Positions 19,588 to 29,417 of a stretch of 64,000 bases of DNA are shown piece by piece (positions within the stretch are counted from its first letter, which is position 1; every line of letters starts with the position of its first letter). The stretch spans positions 1-64,000 of the forward strand of contig CAIZEI010000006.1 of NCBI GenBank assembly GCA_903931945.1, read 5' to 3'. This stretch comes from an uncultured Hyphomicrobiales bacterium. GTDB lineage: Bacteria; Pseudomonadota; Alphaproteobacteria; Rhizobiales; Beijerinckiaceae. The translations under genes were made by a program, and so were the position numbers. The notes beneath the pieces are model-generated. The model was not told the DNA's origin, made no database searches, and saw nothing but the letters and a program-made list of their open reading frames with translations.

Positions 19588-20604
19588 ATGCGTTACATCG
19601 ATTGTTTCAATCATTTCTTTCCTCAGGGTATCTGGGACAAGATCATGTCAACGCCTGGCGCGGTGGCCGACATTGGCGCGCGTATGCGCGGTGTCCCGGC
19701 GATCTACGATCTGGATCGCCGCAAGCAGGTCTGCGACATGTTTCGCGGCAAATATGACTATACGCAGGTGATATCACTCGGCATGCCGCCGCTCGAAGCG
19801 CTGGGAACCCCTTCGGAAGTTGAGGAATTCGCCAAGCTTGGCAATGACGGCATGGCCGAACTCTGCGTGAAGGAAAAAGACTATTTCTGCGGCTGGCTCG
19901 CCTCGCTGCCGATGAACTCCCCCAACGCCGCCAAGGAGTTGGAGCGCGCGTTCAGGAATGGCGCCTGCGGGGTGCAGATTCACACCAACATTAACGGCAA
20001 GCCGCTCGATGAGGAGGAATTCCGTCCGGTGTTCGAGGTCGCCGAAAAGGCGGGCAAGATGGTGTTCCTGCATCCTTCGCGCGGCGCCTTCGACCTCGCC
20101 GACTACAAGACCGAGAAGAAGTCGAAATACGAGATCTGGTGGACCTTCGGCTGGCCCTACGAAACCTCGGTTGCAATGGCCCGCCTCGTCTTCGGCGGCG
20201 TGCTCGACGATCACCCGAACCTGAAAGTGCTTGCGCATCACCTGGGCGCAATGGTCCCCTATTTCGAAGGCCGTGTCGGGCCAGGTTGGGATCAACTTGG
20301 CAATCGCACGACGGACGAAGACTACAAGACGCTGCGCGCCAATATGAAGAAAAGCCCGCTCGCCTATTTCAAGGATTTTTACGCCGACACCGCCGTGTTC
20401 GGATCAAAGGCGGCGACCGATTGCGGCCTGGCCTTCTACGGCGCAGACAAGGCGCTCTTTGCCTCGGACTGCCCCTTCGACCCGGAAAAGGGCCCCGGCT
20501 ATATCCGCGAAACCATCGCCATCATGGAAAAGCTCGATTACAGCAAGGCCGATATGGACAAGATCTGTCACGGCAACGCGCAGAAACTGCTTGGAATCAA
20601 GTAG
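19588..20604 (+). CDS. amidohydrolase family 2 (ACMSD-like) metal-dependent hydrolase
   Basis: MRYIDCFNHFFP, VQIHTNINGKPLDEEEFRPVFEVAEKAGKMVFLHPSRG, LKVLAHHLGAMVPYFEGRV, ALFASDCPFDPE. Confidence 0.85.
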   Translation: MRYIDCFNHFFPQGIWDKIMSTPGAVADIGARMRGVPAIYDLDRRKQVCDMFRGKYDYTQVISLGMPPLEALGTPSEVEEFAKLGNDGMAELCVKEKDYFCGWLASLPMNSPNAAKELERAFRNGACGVQIHTNINGKPLDEEEFRPVFEVAEKAGKMVFLHPSRGAFDLADYKTEKKSKYEIWWTFGWPYETSVAMARLVFGGVLDDHPNLKVLAHHLGAMVPYFEGRVGPGWDQLGNRTTDEDYKTLRANMKKSPLAYFKDFYADTAVFGSKAATDCGLAFYGADKALFASDCPFDPEKGPGYIRETIAIMEKLDYSKADMDKICHGNAQKLLGIK

Positions 20605-20627
20605 GTTCGCGCCCCTCCAATGCGGCG

Positions 20628-20655
20628 AACGCCCGGCAAAGCCGGGCGTTTTTTT
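20628..20655 (+). terminator. Rho-independent terminator after the amidohydrolase
   Basis: AACGCCCGGC-AAA-GCCGGGCGTT followed by T-run; 10-bp perfect stem. Confidence 0.95.
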
Positions 20656-20791
20656 GCCGCCGCGCGCCCGGGTTGACAGATAAATCATCCCGCCATTCCA
20701 TACATCGCCCGATGGATGGCTCAGGACCGCGCTACGGCTGTGGACAATGGCGCCAAAACTGGGCGAAAGCGCCAATGGAGCTGCGCGAATA

Positions 20792-21226
20792 ATGAAAAAT
20801 AACCCTACAGCCACGGGCGAATCCCCCTCGCAACTGATCGACGCGAGGATCCGGGATTTGGGCGACTGGAGAGGCGAAACGCTCGCGCTGATCCGCGCGC
20901 TCATCAAGCAGGCGGTCCCCGACGTGATCGAGGAATGGAAGTGGAGGGGTGTTCCGGTGTGGTCTCACGAGGGATTGATCTGCACTGGCGAGACCTACAA
21001 GAGCGTCGTGAAGGCGACTTTCGCCAGCGGCGCCGCGCTCAAGAACCCCACAGGTCTTTTCAACGCAAGCCTTGAGGGCAACGTCAGGCGCGCGATCGAT
21101 TTCCATGAAGGCGATGAAATCGATACGGAAGCATTCAAAACGCTTGTTCGCGCCGCCGCGGCCCTGAATATGTCTTCAACGGCGCGTCGAGCCGGACGGC
21201 GCTCCCGCGAAACCGGGACAGCATAA
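20792..21226 (+). CDS. DUF1801-type protein
   Basis: IDARIRDLGDWRGETLALIRALIKQAVPDVIEEWKWRGVPVWSHEGLICTGETYKSVVKATFASGAALKNPTGLFNASLEGNVRRAIDF. Confidence 0.75.
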   Translation: MKNNPTATGESPSQLIDARIRDLGDWRGETLALIRALIKQAVPDVIEEWKWRGVPVWSHEGLICTGETYKSVVKATFASGAALKNPTGLFNASLEGNVRRAIDFHEGDEIDTEAFKTLVRAAAALNMSSTARRAGRRSRETGTA

Positions 21227-21263
21227 TAAATTCAGGGTGTCGGACCGAGCAGTCACGCCAGCC

Positions 21264-21515
21264 CTATACGCCCATGCAAGACTGATTATCCAGGCCGCCG
21301 ATGGCTTTATTGATCGAATGAAACCTATAGTCGCGCCTGTCGTCCGCGTCATCGCGGACAAAAAGCCAAGTAAACCCGCGCGCAGAACCCGGCAGGAGAT
21401 GGCCGATCTCCCGCCAGACAACCCGCCCCGTCATAGAGCCAAGCACGTTGCGCTCGCGGTAATAACCCTTTTCGGGCGCTTGCGCGCCAGCATTCACTTC
21501 GGTGTTCATGGCCAT
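21264..21515 (-). CDS. small hypothetical protein (83 aa)
   Basis: Coding-like MAMNTEVNAGAQAPEKGYYRERNVLGSMTGRVVWREIGHLLPGSARGFTWLFVRDDADDRRDYRFHSINKAIGG. Confidence 0.4.
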   Translation of the reverse strand: MAMNTEVNAGAQAPEKGYYRERNVLGSMTGRVVWREIGHLLPGSARGFTWLFVRDDADDRRDYRFHSINKAIGGLDNQSCMGV

Positions 21516-21657
21516 GATTCCAGAAAATCAGACTGGAAGGTTTCCACGCCTGCGCCGGTCTGGCCTTGATCCGTCGCAAGTTCAACGTCGCGACAAGGCG
21601 ACGGCGTCCCGCAAACTTTGAAGCGCTGATGACAGCGGCCTGATTTGTCCAAGAACA

Positions 21658-23103
21658 CTATTTCGCCCAGGCGTCGAGAACCTGTTTCATCAACCGGTCG
21701 CCAAACGCGCCTTTCTCGATCGCAATCTTGGCGATGCGATCGGTCGAAAGAAGGATCGGCAGGTCGACCCAGCCGCGGCTGCGCATGAGGTCAAGATTGT
21801 GCTCGACCACGCCATCTCCTTTCGCAAGCGCGAACCAGTAGTAATTGTCCGTGATCCGCTGCGGGACGCCAGTGAGCGGCTCTCCCTGCGGCCGGTCATC
21901 GGCGCGCATTTCCAGCGCCGCAATCTGTTTGACGCCGGGCATCACCCCGTCGTTCGGCGCAACGGAGAACCGCACTTCAACGCGATGCGAGGATGCGCTG
22001 GCGGGATCCACGCTCTTTGTCAAAAAAAGATCGACGCCAAAATTGGCGCCGGGAATATCGACTTTGGCGCGCAGACCTGGCAGCCCGCCGGGCGCAGTCT
22101 CCACCGACCAGATCACCGTTCCCACAACCGTCTTGACCTTGGAGGCCTCGTCGGGCGCCTCAACGAGCAAGGCCGCGCGCTGCGCCACCGCCAGAGGTTG
22201 TGCAGGCGGCGGGCTTGGCGACTGGGACGGTTTTGCGGGGGCGCCATCGATACCGATGCGCCCGTCGATCTTGGCCGCCGCCGCATCGCCTTGCTCCTCG
22301 GTTGGAGGGGCGACGCGAGCGAAGTCTTCCGGCTTTTCCCGCAACGACATCGCGAGGGCGAAAATAACGGCCATGACGGCAAGCAGCGCGCCGCCAAATA
22401 TGAGCGCGCGCCGGTCGACATTGCCCGACTTGCGCGCAACAGGCGCCAAAGGACGGATGGATTCGGCGCGTTCGAGCCGCGTCGCCAACCCATTTTCGCT
22501 GACGGTTTCGCTCGAGGGCGCAGAATCCGCCTTCGAGCGGCCAAAATCACGCAATAGTTCGAGCCCCGGGGCGGCGGGTCTCGATTTGCGCTCGGTCGCC
22601 ACATTGGGAGCGCCGATCGCATCGACGGGGGGCGTCAGCGAATTTGCCGCAACCTGCGGCGAATCGAAGGCGCCTGACGGCGCGTCGGCTGCCGTCGCCG
22701 GCTCAACCAGCGGCGGGCGGGCAAAGGGCGACGACGCCTGAACGCGGCCCGCGATCGGTCGCAGCGGCGGACGCAAGGGCGGCGGAGGCGGTAAGGGGCT
22801 GCGCCGGGCGACGGGCGCTTGCGAGGCGTGGGTTTGCAACGGCGGGGCAGCGGCGCGCGGTTCGTCGGCAGCGAGCAGGGAGTCGGTGAATTTCGCCTGA
22901 ACCTCGCGTTCCACACGCGCAGTGGCGGCATTGAGCGCGGCTTCCTCGCGTTTGATATCCGCGTCGGCGACCGGCGGCTGCGCGTTGCGCAACTGGTTCA
23001 GCAAAGCGGTGCGCGCGCGCTCATAAAGCGCGCGGCGGCGTTCGGGTGTAGAGTCCTTCTGGTTCGCAACCGCTTTCGCGAGCAGAGGATAATATTCAGC
23101 CAT
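21658..23103 (-). CDS. hypothetical membrane-anchored protein with proline-rich middle region
   Basis: MAEYYPLLAKAVANQKDSTPERRRALYERARTALLNQLRN; one TM segment (LIFGGALLAVMAVIFALAMSL) and periplasmic C-terminus. Confidence 0.65.
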   Translation of the reverse strand: MAEYYPLLAKAVANQKDSTPERRRALYERARTALLNQLRNAQPPVADADIKREEAALNAATARVEREVQAKFTDSLLAADEPRAAAPPLQTHASQAPVARRSPLPPPPPLRPPLRPIAGRVQASSPFARPPLVEPATAADAPSGAFDSPQVAANSLTPPVDAIGAPNVATERKSRPAAPGLELLRDFGRSKADSAPSSETVSENGLATRLERAESIRPLAPVARKSGNVDRRALIFGGALLAVMAVIFALAMSLREKPEDFARVAPPTEEQGDAAAAKIDGRIGIDGAPAKPSQSPSPPPAQPLAVAQRAALLVEAPDEASKVKTVVGTVIWSVETAPGGLPGLRAKVDIPGANFGVDLFLTKSVDPASASSHRVEVRFSVAPNDGVMPGVKQIAALEMRADDRPQGEPLTGVPQRITDNYYWFALAKGDGVVEHNLDLMRSRGWVDLPILLSTDRIAKIAIEKGAFGDRLMKQVLDAWAK

Positions 23104-23227
23104 TGTCCCCGCCGTAAACTGGATTCAAACCAAAATCGCCTTCATCCGCAGACCCATTCCACATGAACCAAAACCGGTTTGATCCGCTCACGTCAACCCG
23201 TCAGGCGCCCAACGGGCGGCAGGAGCA

Positions 23228-24523
23228 TTAATCCTGGAACGGGTTTTGAACCAGAATTGTGTCGTCGCGTTCCGGGCTCGTTGAGAGCAAAGCCACCGGC
23301 GCCCCGATCAATTCCTCGATGCGCCGGACATATTTGATGGCCTGCGCGGGCAGCGCAGCCCAGGAGCGTGCGCCGGCGGTCGTGCCTTCCCAACCCTCGA
23401 TGACTTCGTAAACCGGCTCAACACGCGCCTGCGCGGCCTGACTTGCGGGCAGGCGGTCAATCTCGACGCCATCCAGTCGGTAACGGGTGCAGACCTTGAT
23501 GGTCTCGAACCCATCCAGAATATCGAGTTTGGTCAATGCGATGCCGGCAATGCCCGAGGTTTTGACGGTCTGGCGCGTCAGCACCGCGTCGAACCAGCCG
23601 CAGCGCCGGGGTCGCCCGGTGACAACGCCAAATTCCTTGCCGCGTTCGCCAATCAGCCGGCCGGTTTCATCATGCAACTCGGTCGGGAAGGGGCCGCCGC
23701 CAACCCGCGTGGTATAGGCTTTGGCGATGCCCAGCACATAACCGATGGCGTTGGGGCCGAGCCCGGAACCTGTCGCCGCATTGCCCGCCACCGTGTTGGA
23801 TGACGTCACAAAGGGATAGGTGCCGTGGTCGACATCCAGCAGCGCGCCCTGCGCGCCCTCGAACAGAATGCGCTTGCCCTGCCGCCGTAGACTGTCGAGC
23901 AGGTCCCACGTCGGACACATGAACGACAGAACCTTCGGCGCCACAGACATCAATTCATCGCGGATTGCGCGCGGATCGATCTCCGGCAGTCCGAGGCCGC
24001 GCCGCAGGGGATTGTGATGCGCCAGCACGCGCGCGATCTTGTCGTCCAGCGTATCGGGTTCGGCCAGATCCATCACGCGGATCGAGCGTCGGCCCGCCTT
24101 GTCTTCATAGGCTGGGCCGATGCCGCGCATCGTCGTGCCGATCTTGGTGCCGCCCGTGCTGGCGCCCTCGCGATGCGCGTCAAGCTCGCGGTGCAGCGAC
24201 AGGATCAAAGGCGCATTTTCCGCCACTTTCAGATTGTCCGGCGTGACGGCGACGCCCTGCGCCTCAATAGCGGCAATTTCCTTGACGAAGTGATGGGGAT
24301 CGACCACCACGCCATTGCCGATGACCGAGAGCTTTCCCGGTCGCACGATGCCTGAGGGCAGCAGCGAAAGCTTGTAGACCTTGCCATCGATCACGAGCGT
24401 GTGGCCGGCGTTATGCCCGCCCTGAAAGCGCACGACGACATCGGCTTCAATCGACAGCCAGTCGACGATCTTGCCTTTTCCCTCATCGCCCCACTGGGCG
24501 CCGACGACAACGACATTGGCCAT
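23228..24523 (-). CDS. purA: adenylosuccinate synthetase
   Basis: [72 protein letters not shown]. Confidence 0.97.
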   Translation of the reverse strand: MANVVVVGAQWGDEGKGKIVDWLSIEADVVVRFQGGHNAGHTLVIDGKVYKLSLLPSGIVRPGKLSVIGNGVVVDPHHFVKEIAAIEAQGVAVTPDNLKVAENAPLILSLHRELDAHREGASTGGTKIGTTMRGIGPAYEDKAGRRSIRVMDLAEPDTLDDKIARVLAHHNPLRRGLGLPEIDPRAIRDELMSVAPKVLSFMCPTWDLLDSLRRQGKRILFEGAQGALLDVDHGTYPFVTSSNTVAGNAATGSGLGPNAIGYVLGIAKAYTTRVGGGPFPTELHDETGRLIGERGKEFGVVTGRPRRCGWFDAVLTRQTVKTSGIAGIALTKLDILDGFETIKVCTRYRLDGVEIDRLPASQAAQARVEPVYEVIEGWEGTTAGARSWAALPAQAIKYVRRIEELIGAPVALLSTSPERDDTILVQNPFQD

Positions 24524-24561
24524 GATACGATTTAATGATCCTGTTGCAGCGGGCGCGCAAG

Positions 24562-24586
24562 CAAAACCCCGGCGCAATACCGGGGT
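24562..24586 (-). terminator. probable Rho-independent terminator between the R-M remnant and purA
   Basis: Minus strand ACCCCGG-TATTGCG-CCGGGGT followed by TTT. Confidence 0.6.
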
Positions 24587-24629
24587 CCCTTGGATTGTCG
24601 ATTAGCCCAAAGGGCGCGAGGTGGCAAGT

Positions 24630-25989
24630 TTACCCTCTTGGCAGCGCCCGCATCGCCTCTACAATCTCCATGGTTTCGACGCTGACCCGCGTGATACGGC
24701 CTAAGAGATCGACGACCTTCTCCTTGTAGTCGGCAAAGCGATAGGCGTTGAACTTTTCGCGGATCGTCGGGTCTTTCGGCGTCTTCTCCTTATGCTGGTC
24801 GAGCACCCAGTCGAGCGCGCAGCGGTTGCCAAGCTTGTAGCCCCATGCCGCTTTCGGCACGCCCGAAAGTTGCGTCTGGCTGTCGAGAATGACGATGCCA
24901 TTTTCATGGTCGGATTTCAGCGCGGGCTTGGGGTTCTGGCCGGCATCGCTCGCCTTCTTGTCGGGCGTGTCCGTGCGTTTCAGCTTCCATGGCTCGACGC
25001 TCTCGTAGCCAATATGCAGCGCCATCAGTTTCTCGCCCCAGTCCGCCCAACGCCAGAAGTCGGGATAAAACGGAATGCGTGGAAACTCGCGCTTGAGATT
25101 TTGCGCGTATTTCTCGCGGTAAACGGGATCGTGCAGGACGGCGTAAACATAGTGAAAGATGGCGTCCTTGGTGATGGTGCGCGGTGGCGCGGATGGCGTT
25201 GTAATAGGGCTCCAGCGCCCGCAGCGTGTTCTTTTTCAGCGCGCCGGTGAAGAACAGGTTCTCGAGCGTGTAGAGTTCCTTCGCCACGTTGTTCTGGCGA
25301 TGGAAATCATCCTCGTCGAAAACTTTTGAAAAGATTTCCTCGGTCAAAATATGCTGGATCAACATTTCCCGCACATCGGCGGCCGTTACGCTCGAATTGA
25401 TGGTTTCTTGCGCGTGGGTGAGAAATTTTTCCGCAGCGTTTTTGAAGGCGGGATTGATCGCCTGCGCTTGTTCAATCATGCCGCGCAAGGCCGTCAGAAC
25501 TGCCGGCAAATCTGTCTGGAACTGCACAACGGCCTTCCGAAATTCCGCAATCTCTGGCCGCTCATATGCAAAGAAGAGATCGAGCAGGTTTTCCAGTCTG
25601 CCCGCGTCACCCGTTGCACAGCGCAGGACCTCGTGACCATTCTGGATCAGAACGGCGGTCGCACTATCCTCAAAAATGATATTGTCTCTCGGATAGCCCT
25701 TTTTAAATTTCTTCTCGATTTCCTCGTCTAGATCGTCGGCCTCATCTTTGGCCTCCCAATAGCCGAAGGGCAGGCGGACATCGAATAAAAGCGCGCCGTC
25801 GACGTAGATATTCGTTTGGGTGGACGTGACCATGTGGTGTTCGGGAACGAACACGAGATCGCGGGCCCGGCCCATCGTTTTCAGGAGGTCTTTGAATGCT
25901 TCCCGAACGACCGATTCGCGCGCCGACCCAGAGACCTTTTTCAGATCCGAGAGTTCATTCAGATATTTACCGATCGCCAATTGGCTCAT
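24630..25989 (-). pseudogene. remnant of a type ISP-like restriction-modification enzyme with internal deletion and frameshift
   Basis: N-terminal nuclease-like part MSQLAIGKYLNELSDLKKVSGSARESVVREAFKDLLK...FHRQNNVAKELYTLENLFFTGALKKNTLRALEPYYNAIRA, joined out of frame near 25176-25190 to the C-terminal part ITKDAIFHYVYAVLHDPVYREKYAQNLKREFPRIPFYPDFWRWADWGEKLMALHIGYESVEPW...YRFADYKEKVVDLLGRITRVSVETMEIVEAMRAL. Helicase and methylase core missing. Confidence 0.8.
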
Positions 25990-27203
25990 TGACTGTGTTC
26001 CGGTCCGGCTCTTTCTGCCGAATCAGGCGATTCTAGCCGAGCCCTGTCGCCGCGCCACAATACATCGCTGTCAATATCAGAAATGTTCGGACGCCCGACA
26101 TAGCTCATCGTGCGGCGCAATTCGTCTTTCAGGATCGCCAGCGCCTTGTCGGCGCCCGCCTGCCCGCCCGCGCCAATGCCATAAAGGGTTGCGCGACCCG
26201 TCAGCGCCATTTTCGCGCCCAGCGCAAGACATTTGACCAGATCGCTGCCGCGCCGCACGCCCGAATCGACAATCACGTCGGTCTTGTTCCCGACTGCGCG
26301 CACAATTCCCGGCAGCACATCGAGCGTGGACGGCGCGCTATCCATGTTCCGCCCGCCATGGTTCGAGACGACGACGCCATCGACGCCGCGCGCGACGCAT
26401 TTTTCCGCATCGTCAGGCCGCATGATTCCCTTGATGATCAACTTTCCGGGCCAGACATCGCGCAAGCGGTCAATATCGTCAAAACTCACCTGATCGGCGC
26501 GCAGCGCCTTGGCGACGCTGGCTTTGCCGGTGATGCTTTCGCGATATTGCGGCGGGTAATTGGCGTGTTTGGGCATGCCCGTCGTCGCCATGTAGCGGCC
26601 CATGACTGTCGCCATCCATTCAGGGTGCGTCAGCATGTCCACAGCGCTTTTCATATTGAGCCTGTAGGGCGTGTTGAAGCCATTGCGCTTGTTGTGCTCG
26701 CGATTGGCGCCAAGCCCGATATCAACTGTCCAGATCAGCGCCTCGTAGCCGGCCGCCGCCGCGCGTTTGACGACCTCGTAGGACATCTGCTTGTCGCGCC
26801 ACATATAAAGCTGGAACCACAAGCGCCCTCCGGCCTCCGCGGCGATCTTTTCCATCGATGTGTTGGAGCCGGTGGCGAGCGTGAACGGGATGCCTGCCTT
26901 GGCGGCGGCTTTGGCGAGTTCAAGCTCGCCCTCATACCACGCAAGACCTGCGATGCCGGTCGGCGCAATCGCCATCGGCAAGTTGATCTTCTTGCCAAAG
27001 ATCTCGGTTGACGTGTCGATGGCGGAGACATCGACGAGCACCTGATTGAGCAGTTTGGTCTGTTCGAGAAAGGCGCGATTGTTGCGAAGCGCAATCAGAT
27101 CTTCCGTGCCAAGGTCCATATACTGGAACACGCCTTTGGGCAGGCGTCGTCGCGCAGCCTCGCGCAGATCGGCGATATTGTAGCATTGATCGATCCGCGC
27201 CAT
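25986..27203 (-). CDS. FMN-dependent alpha-hydroxy-acid oxidase/dehydrogenase (LldD family)
   Basis: NIADLREAARRRLPKGVFQYMDLGTEDLIALRNNRAF, PMAIAPTGIAGLAWYEGELELAKAA, LIIKGIMRPDDAEK, VVSNHGGRNMDSAPSTLDVLPGI, DSGVRRGSDLVKCLALGAK. Confidence 0.92.
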   Translation of the reverse strand: MARIDQCYNIADLREAARRRLPKGVFQYMDLGTEDLIALRNNRAFLEQTKLLNQVLVDVSAIDTSTEIFGKKINLPMAIAPTGIAGLAWYEGELELAKAAAKAGIPFTLATGSNTSMEKIAAEAGGRLWFQLYMWRDKQMSYEVVKRAAAAGYEALIWTVDIGLGANREHNKRNGFNTPYRLNMKSAVDMLTHPEWMATVMGRYMATTGMPKHANYPPQYRESITGKASVAKALRADQVSFDDIDRLRDVWPGKLIIKGIMRPDDAEKCVARGVDGVVVSNHGGRNMDSAPSTLDVLPGIVRAVGNKTDVIVDSGVRRGSDLVKCLALGAKMALTGRATLYGIGAGGQAGADKALAILKDELRRTMSYVGRPNISDIDSDVLWRGDRARLESPDSAERAGPEHSQ

Positions 27204-27338
27204 TGTTGCCGGGCCTCCCGCCGGGTTTTGAATTCGCCGGGACGATAGGGGCAGGGCGGGCGCCTGTCCAGATTTTTGCCCGCAATTTGCGCTTACGTCT
27301 GCGTTTTGGCACAGTGACGACCCGATCCGGAGATTTTC

Positions 27339-28298
27339 ATGCGGCCTCTTGTCTTGATCCTTCTGCTGGCGGCCTTCGCCGCACCGAATGTCCATGCGCA
27401 GACCTGGCCCGATCATCCCGTGCGCATCACGATTCCCTTCGCGCCGGGCGGAATCGCCGATATCACGTCGCGGATTCTGGCTGATCGCCTGTCCAGAAAG
27501 CTCGGCCAGAATTTCATTATCGACAATCAGCAGAGCCCTGGCGGCATTACCGCGGCGCGCGCGGCGCTGGCCGGCGGCGCGGATGGCTACACGCTGACGC
27601 TGTTCACCAATGGCACCGCCATCAGCGTCGGCATGTTCAACAATCTGCGTTACGACCCGCTGAAAGAGTTTCAACCGGTTTCGGGAATCGGCTATTTCGA
27701 TTTTGCATTCGCGACTGCCGGCGATGGCCCCTATAAAACGCTCGCCGATGTTCTGAAAGCTGCAAAAGAAAAGCCCGGCGCGCTGAATATCGGCACTGTA
27801 GCGATTGGCAGCACGCAGAACCTGTCGGCGGAATTGTTCAAGGCGATGGCCCGCGTCGATATGCGCGTCGTGCCCTATCGCACGACGCCCGAATTGATTG
27901 TCGCGGCGATGCGTGGCGATGTGGCCGTGATTGTCGATTCTCCCGCCTCGATGAAAGGCAATCTTGACGATGGAAAATTGCGGGCGCTGGCGATCTCAGG
28001 CGCAGTCCATTCCGATTACCTGCCCGGCGCGCCTTCGGTCGCAGAGGCTGGGGTGCCGGGCTTTGACGTGCCATCCTGGAATGCGTTGTTTGCGCCGGCA
28101 GGCGTGTCTCCGAAAATTGTCGAGACCCTGAACACGGCGATCACAGACGTTCTGAATGCGCCCGACACGAAAAAGGCGATGTTCGATGTCGGCATCACAG
28201 CCTGGCCGACAACGCCCGCCGAAATTGGCGCCAAACTGAAAACCGAAATCGCGCGCTGGAGCGACGTGATTGCAAAAGCGGGCATTGAAAAGCAATAG
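27339..28298 (+). CDS. TctC/Bug-type substrate-binding protein
   Basis: Signal peptide; WPDHPVRITIPFAPGGIADITSRILADRLSRKLGQNFIIDNQQSPGGITAARAAL; GVSPKIVETLNTAITDVL. Confidence 0.9.
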   Translation: MRPLVLILLLAAFAAPNVHAQTWPDHPVRITIPFAPGGIADITSRILADRLSRKLGQNFIIDNQQSPGGITAARAALAGGADGYTLTLFTNGTAISVGMFNNLRYDPLKEFQPVSGIGYFDFAFATAGDGPYKTLADVLKAAKEKPGALNIGTVAIGSTQNLSAELFKAMARVDMRVVPYRTTPELIVAAMRGDVAVIVDSPASMKGNLDDGKLRALAISGAVHSDYLPGAPSVAEAGVPGFDVPSWNALFAPAGVSPKIVETLNTAITDVLNAPDTKKAMFDVGITAWPTTPAEIGAKLKTEIARWSDVIAKAGIEKQ

Positions 28299-28363
28299 GA
28301 TGCGTTGCATGTTGAATTCCGCAGAATGCGGGATGAACGTGAGAAACGAAGCGGGAGGGGTCG

Positions 28364-29413
28364 ATGGCAAAAGCGCTCATGGCGGCGCTGCTCGCTGGCG
28401 CAACATTGTCCGCGCCGCACATCGTTGGGGCGCAGGAGCGCGCGCCTGCCTCCGTTGAGCAATTTTACAAGGGCCGCACCGTCAATCTTTTCGTCGCCAA
28501 CCAGGGCGGTGGGCGTTATGACCTCAACGCGCGTCTTGTCGCAAGGCATCTCGGTCGCTTCATCCCGGGAGATCCGAACGTCGTCGTGCAAAATCTCGCC
28601 GGCGGCGGCGGGCTGGTCATGGCCAACCGCATGTACAATACCGCAGACCGCGACGGCGCGACGCTGGCCGTGTTGCAGCCTGGCGCTGCGCAGACAGCCA
28701 TTCAGGGCGTGCCCACAGCCAAATTCGATCCCACGAAGTTTAACTGGCTGGGCAGCGTCTCATCGTTTGGCGACGATGCGGATCTGCTGATCGTATCGCC
28801 ACGCCACAAGGCGCAATCGGCTGCCGACTTGCGTGCCGGCGTATCGGCGACGCTCGGCTCTGGCACGCCGGGCTCGACCAACCTGACATTCGCGCTGATC
28901 GGGCGCGACGTGCTTGGCCTCGATCTCAGGATTGTGCGCGGCTATAACTCCGCGCCCTTTGTTCCTATGGAGGCGGGCGAAATCGACGGTCAGGTCGTGC
29001 TGATGAGTTCGATCAAATCGACGCATCCCGATCTCTGGCGGTCGCAAGCCTTTAAAGCGCTGGTGCAGTTCGGGCGATCCACGCGGCATCCCGAATTGCC
29101 CGATACGCCAACCGCGCGCGAACTCGTGACCGACCCGGAAAACATGCCGCTGCTTGAGTTCGCCGAGCTCGCATTCTTCATGTCGTTGCCCGTCATTGCG
29201 CCACCGGGCGTGCCGCCCGACAGGCTCGCGGCGTTGCAACAGGCGTTTGTCGCAATGACCGGGGACGCCGACTTCCGCCGCGAGGCCGAGGCGATGCATG
29301 TCGATCTCTCGCCGATATCCGGAGCACAGGTTCTGGCGCTGATTCGCAAGGCCGCTGCGACGCCGGGGAAGATCATTGCGCGTTACAACGAAATCGTACC
29401 GCCAGGAGAGTAG
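28364..29413 (+). CDS. TctC-like periplasmic substrate-binding protein (divergent)
   Basis: FYKGRTVNLFVANQGGGRYDLNARLVARHLGRFIPGDPNVVVQNLAGGGGLVMANRMYN. Confidence 0.8.
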   Translation: MAKALMAALLAGATLSAPHIVGAQERAPASVEQFYKGRTVNLFVANQGGGRYDLNARLVARHLGRFIPGDPNVVVQNLAGGGGLVMANRMYNTADRDGATLAVLQPGAAQTAIQGVPTAKFDPTKFNWLGSVSSFGDDADLLIVSPRHKAQSAADLRAGVSATLGSGTPGSTNLTFALIGRDVLGLDLRIVRGYNSAPFVPMEAGEIDGQVVLMSSIKSTHPDLWRSQAFKALVQFGRSTRHPELPDTPTARELVTDPENMPLLEFAELAFFMSLPVIAPPGVPPDRLAALQQAFVAMTGDADFRREAEAMHVDLSPISGAQVLALIRKAAATPGKIIARYNEIVPPGE

Positions 29414-29417
29414 GTCC

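Noticed and set aside
24630-25989. Functional defence system
   Set aside because: Only N- and C-terminal fragments joined by a frameshift; helicase/methylase core missing.
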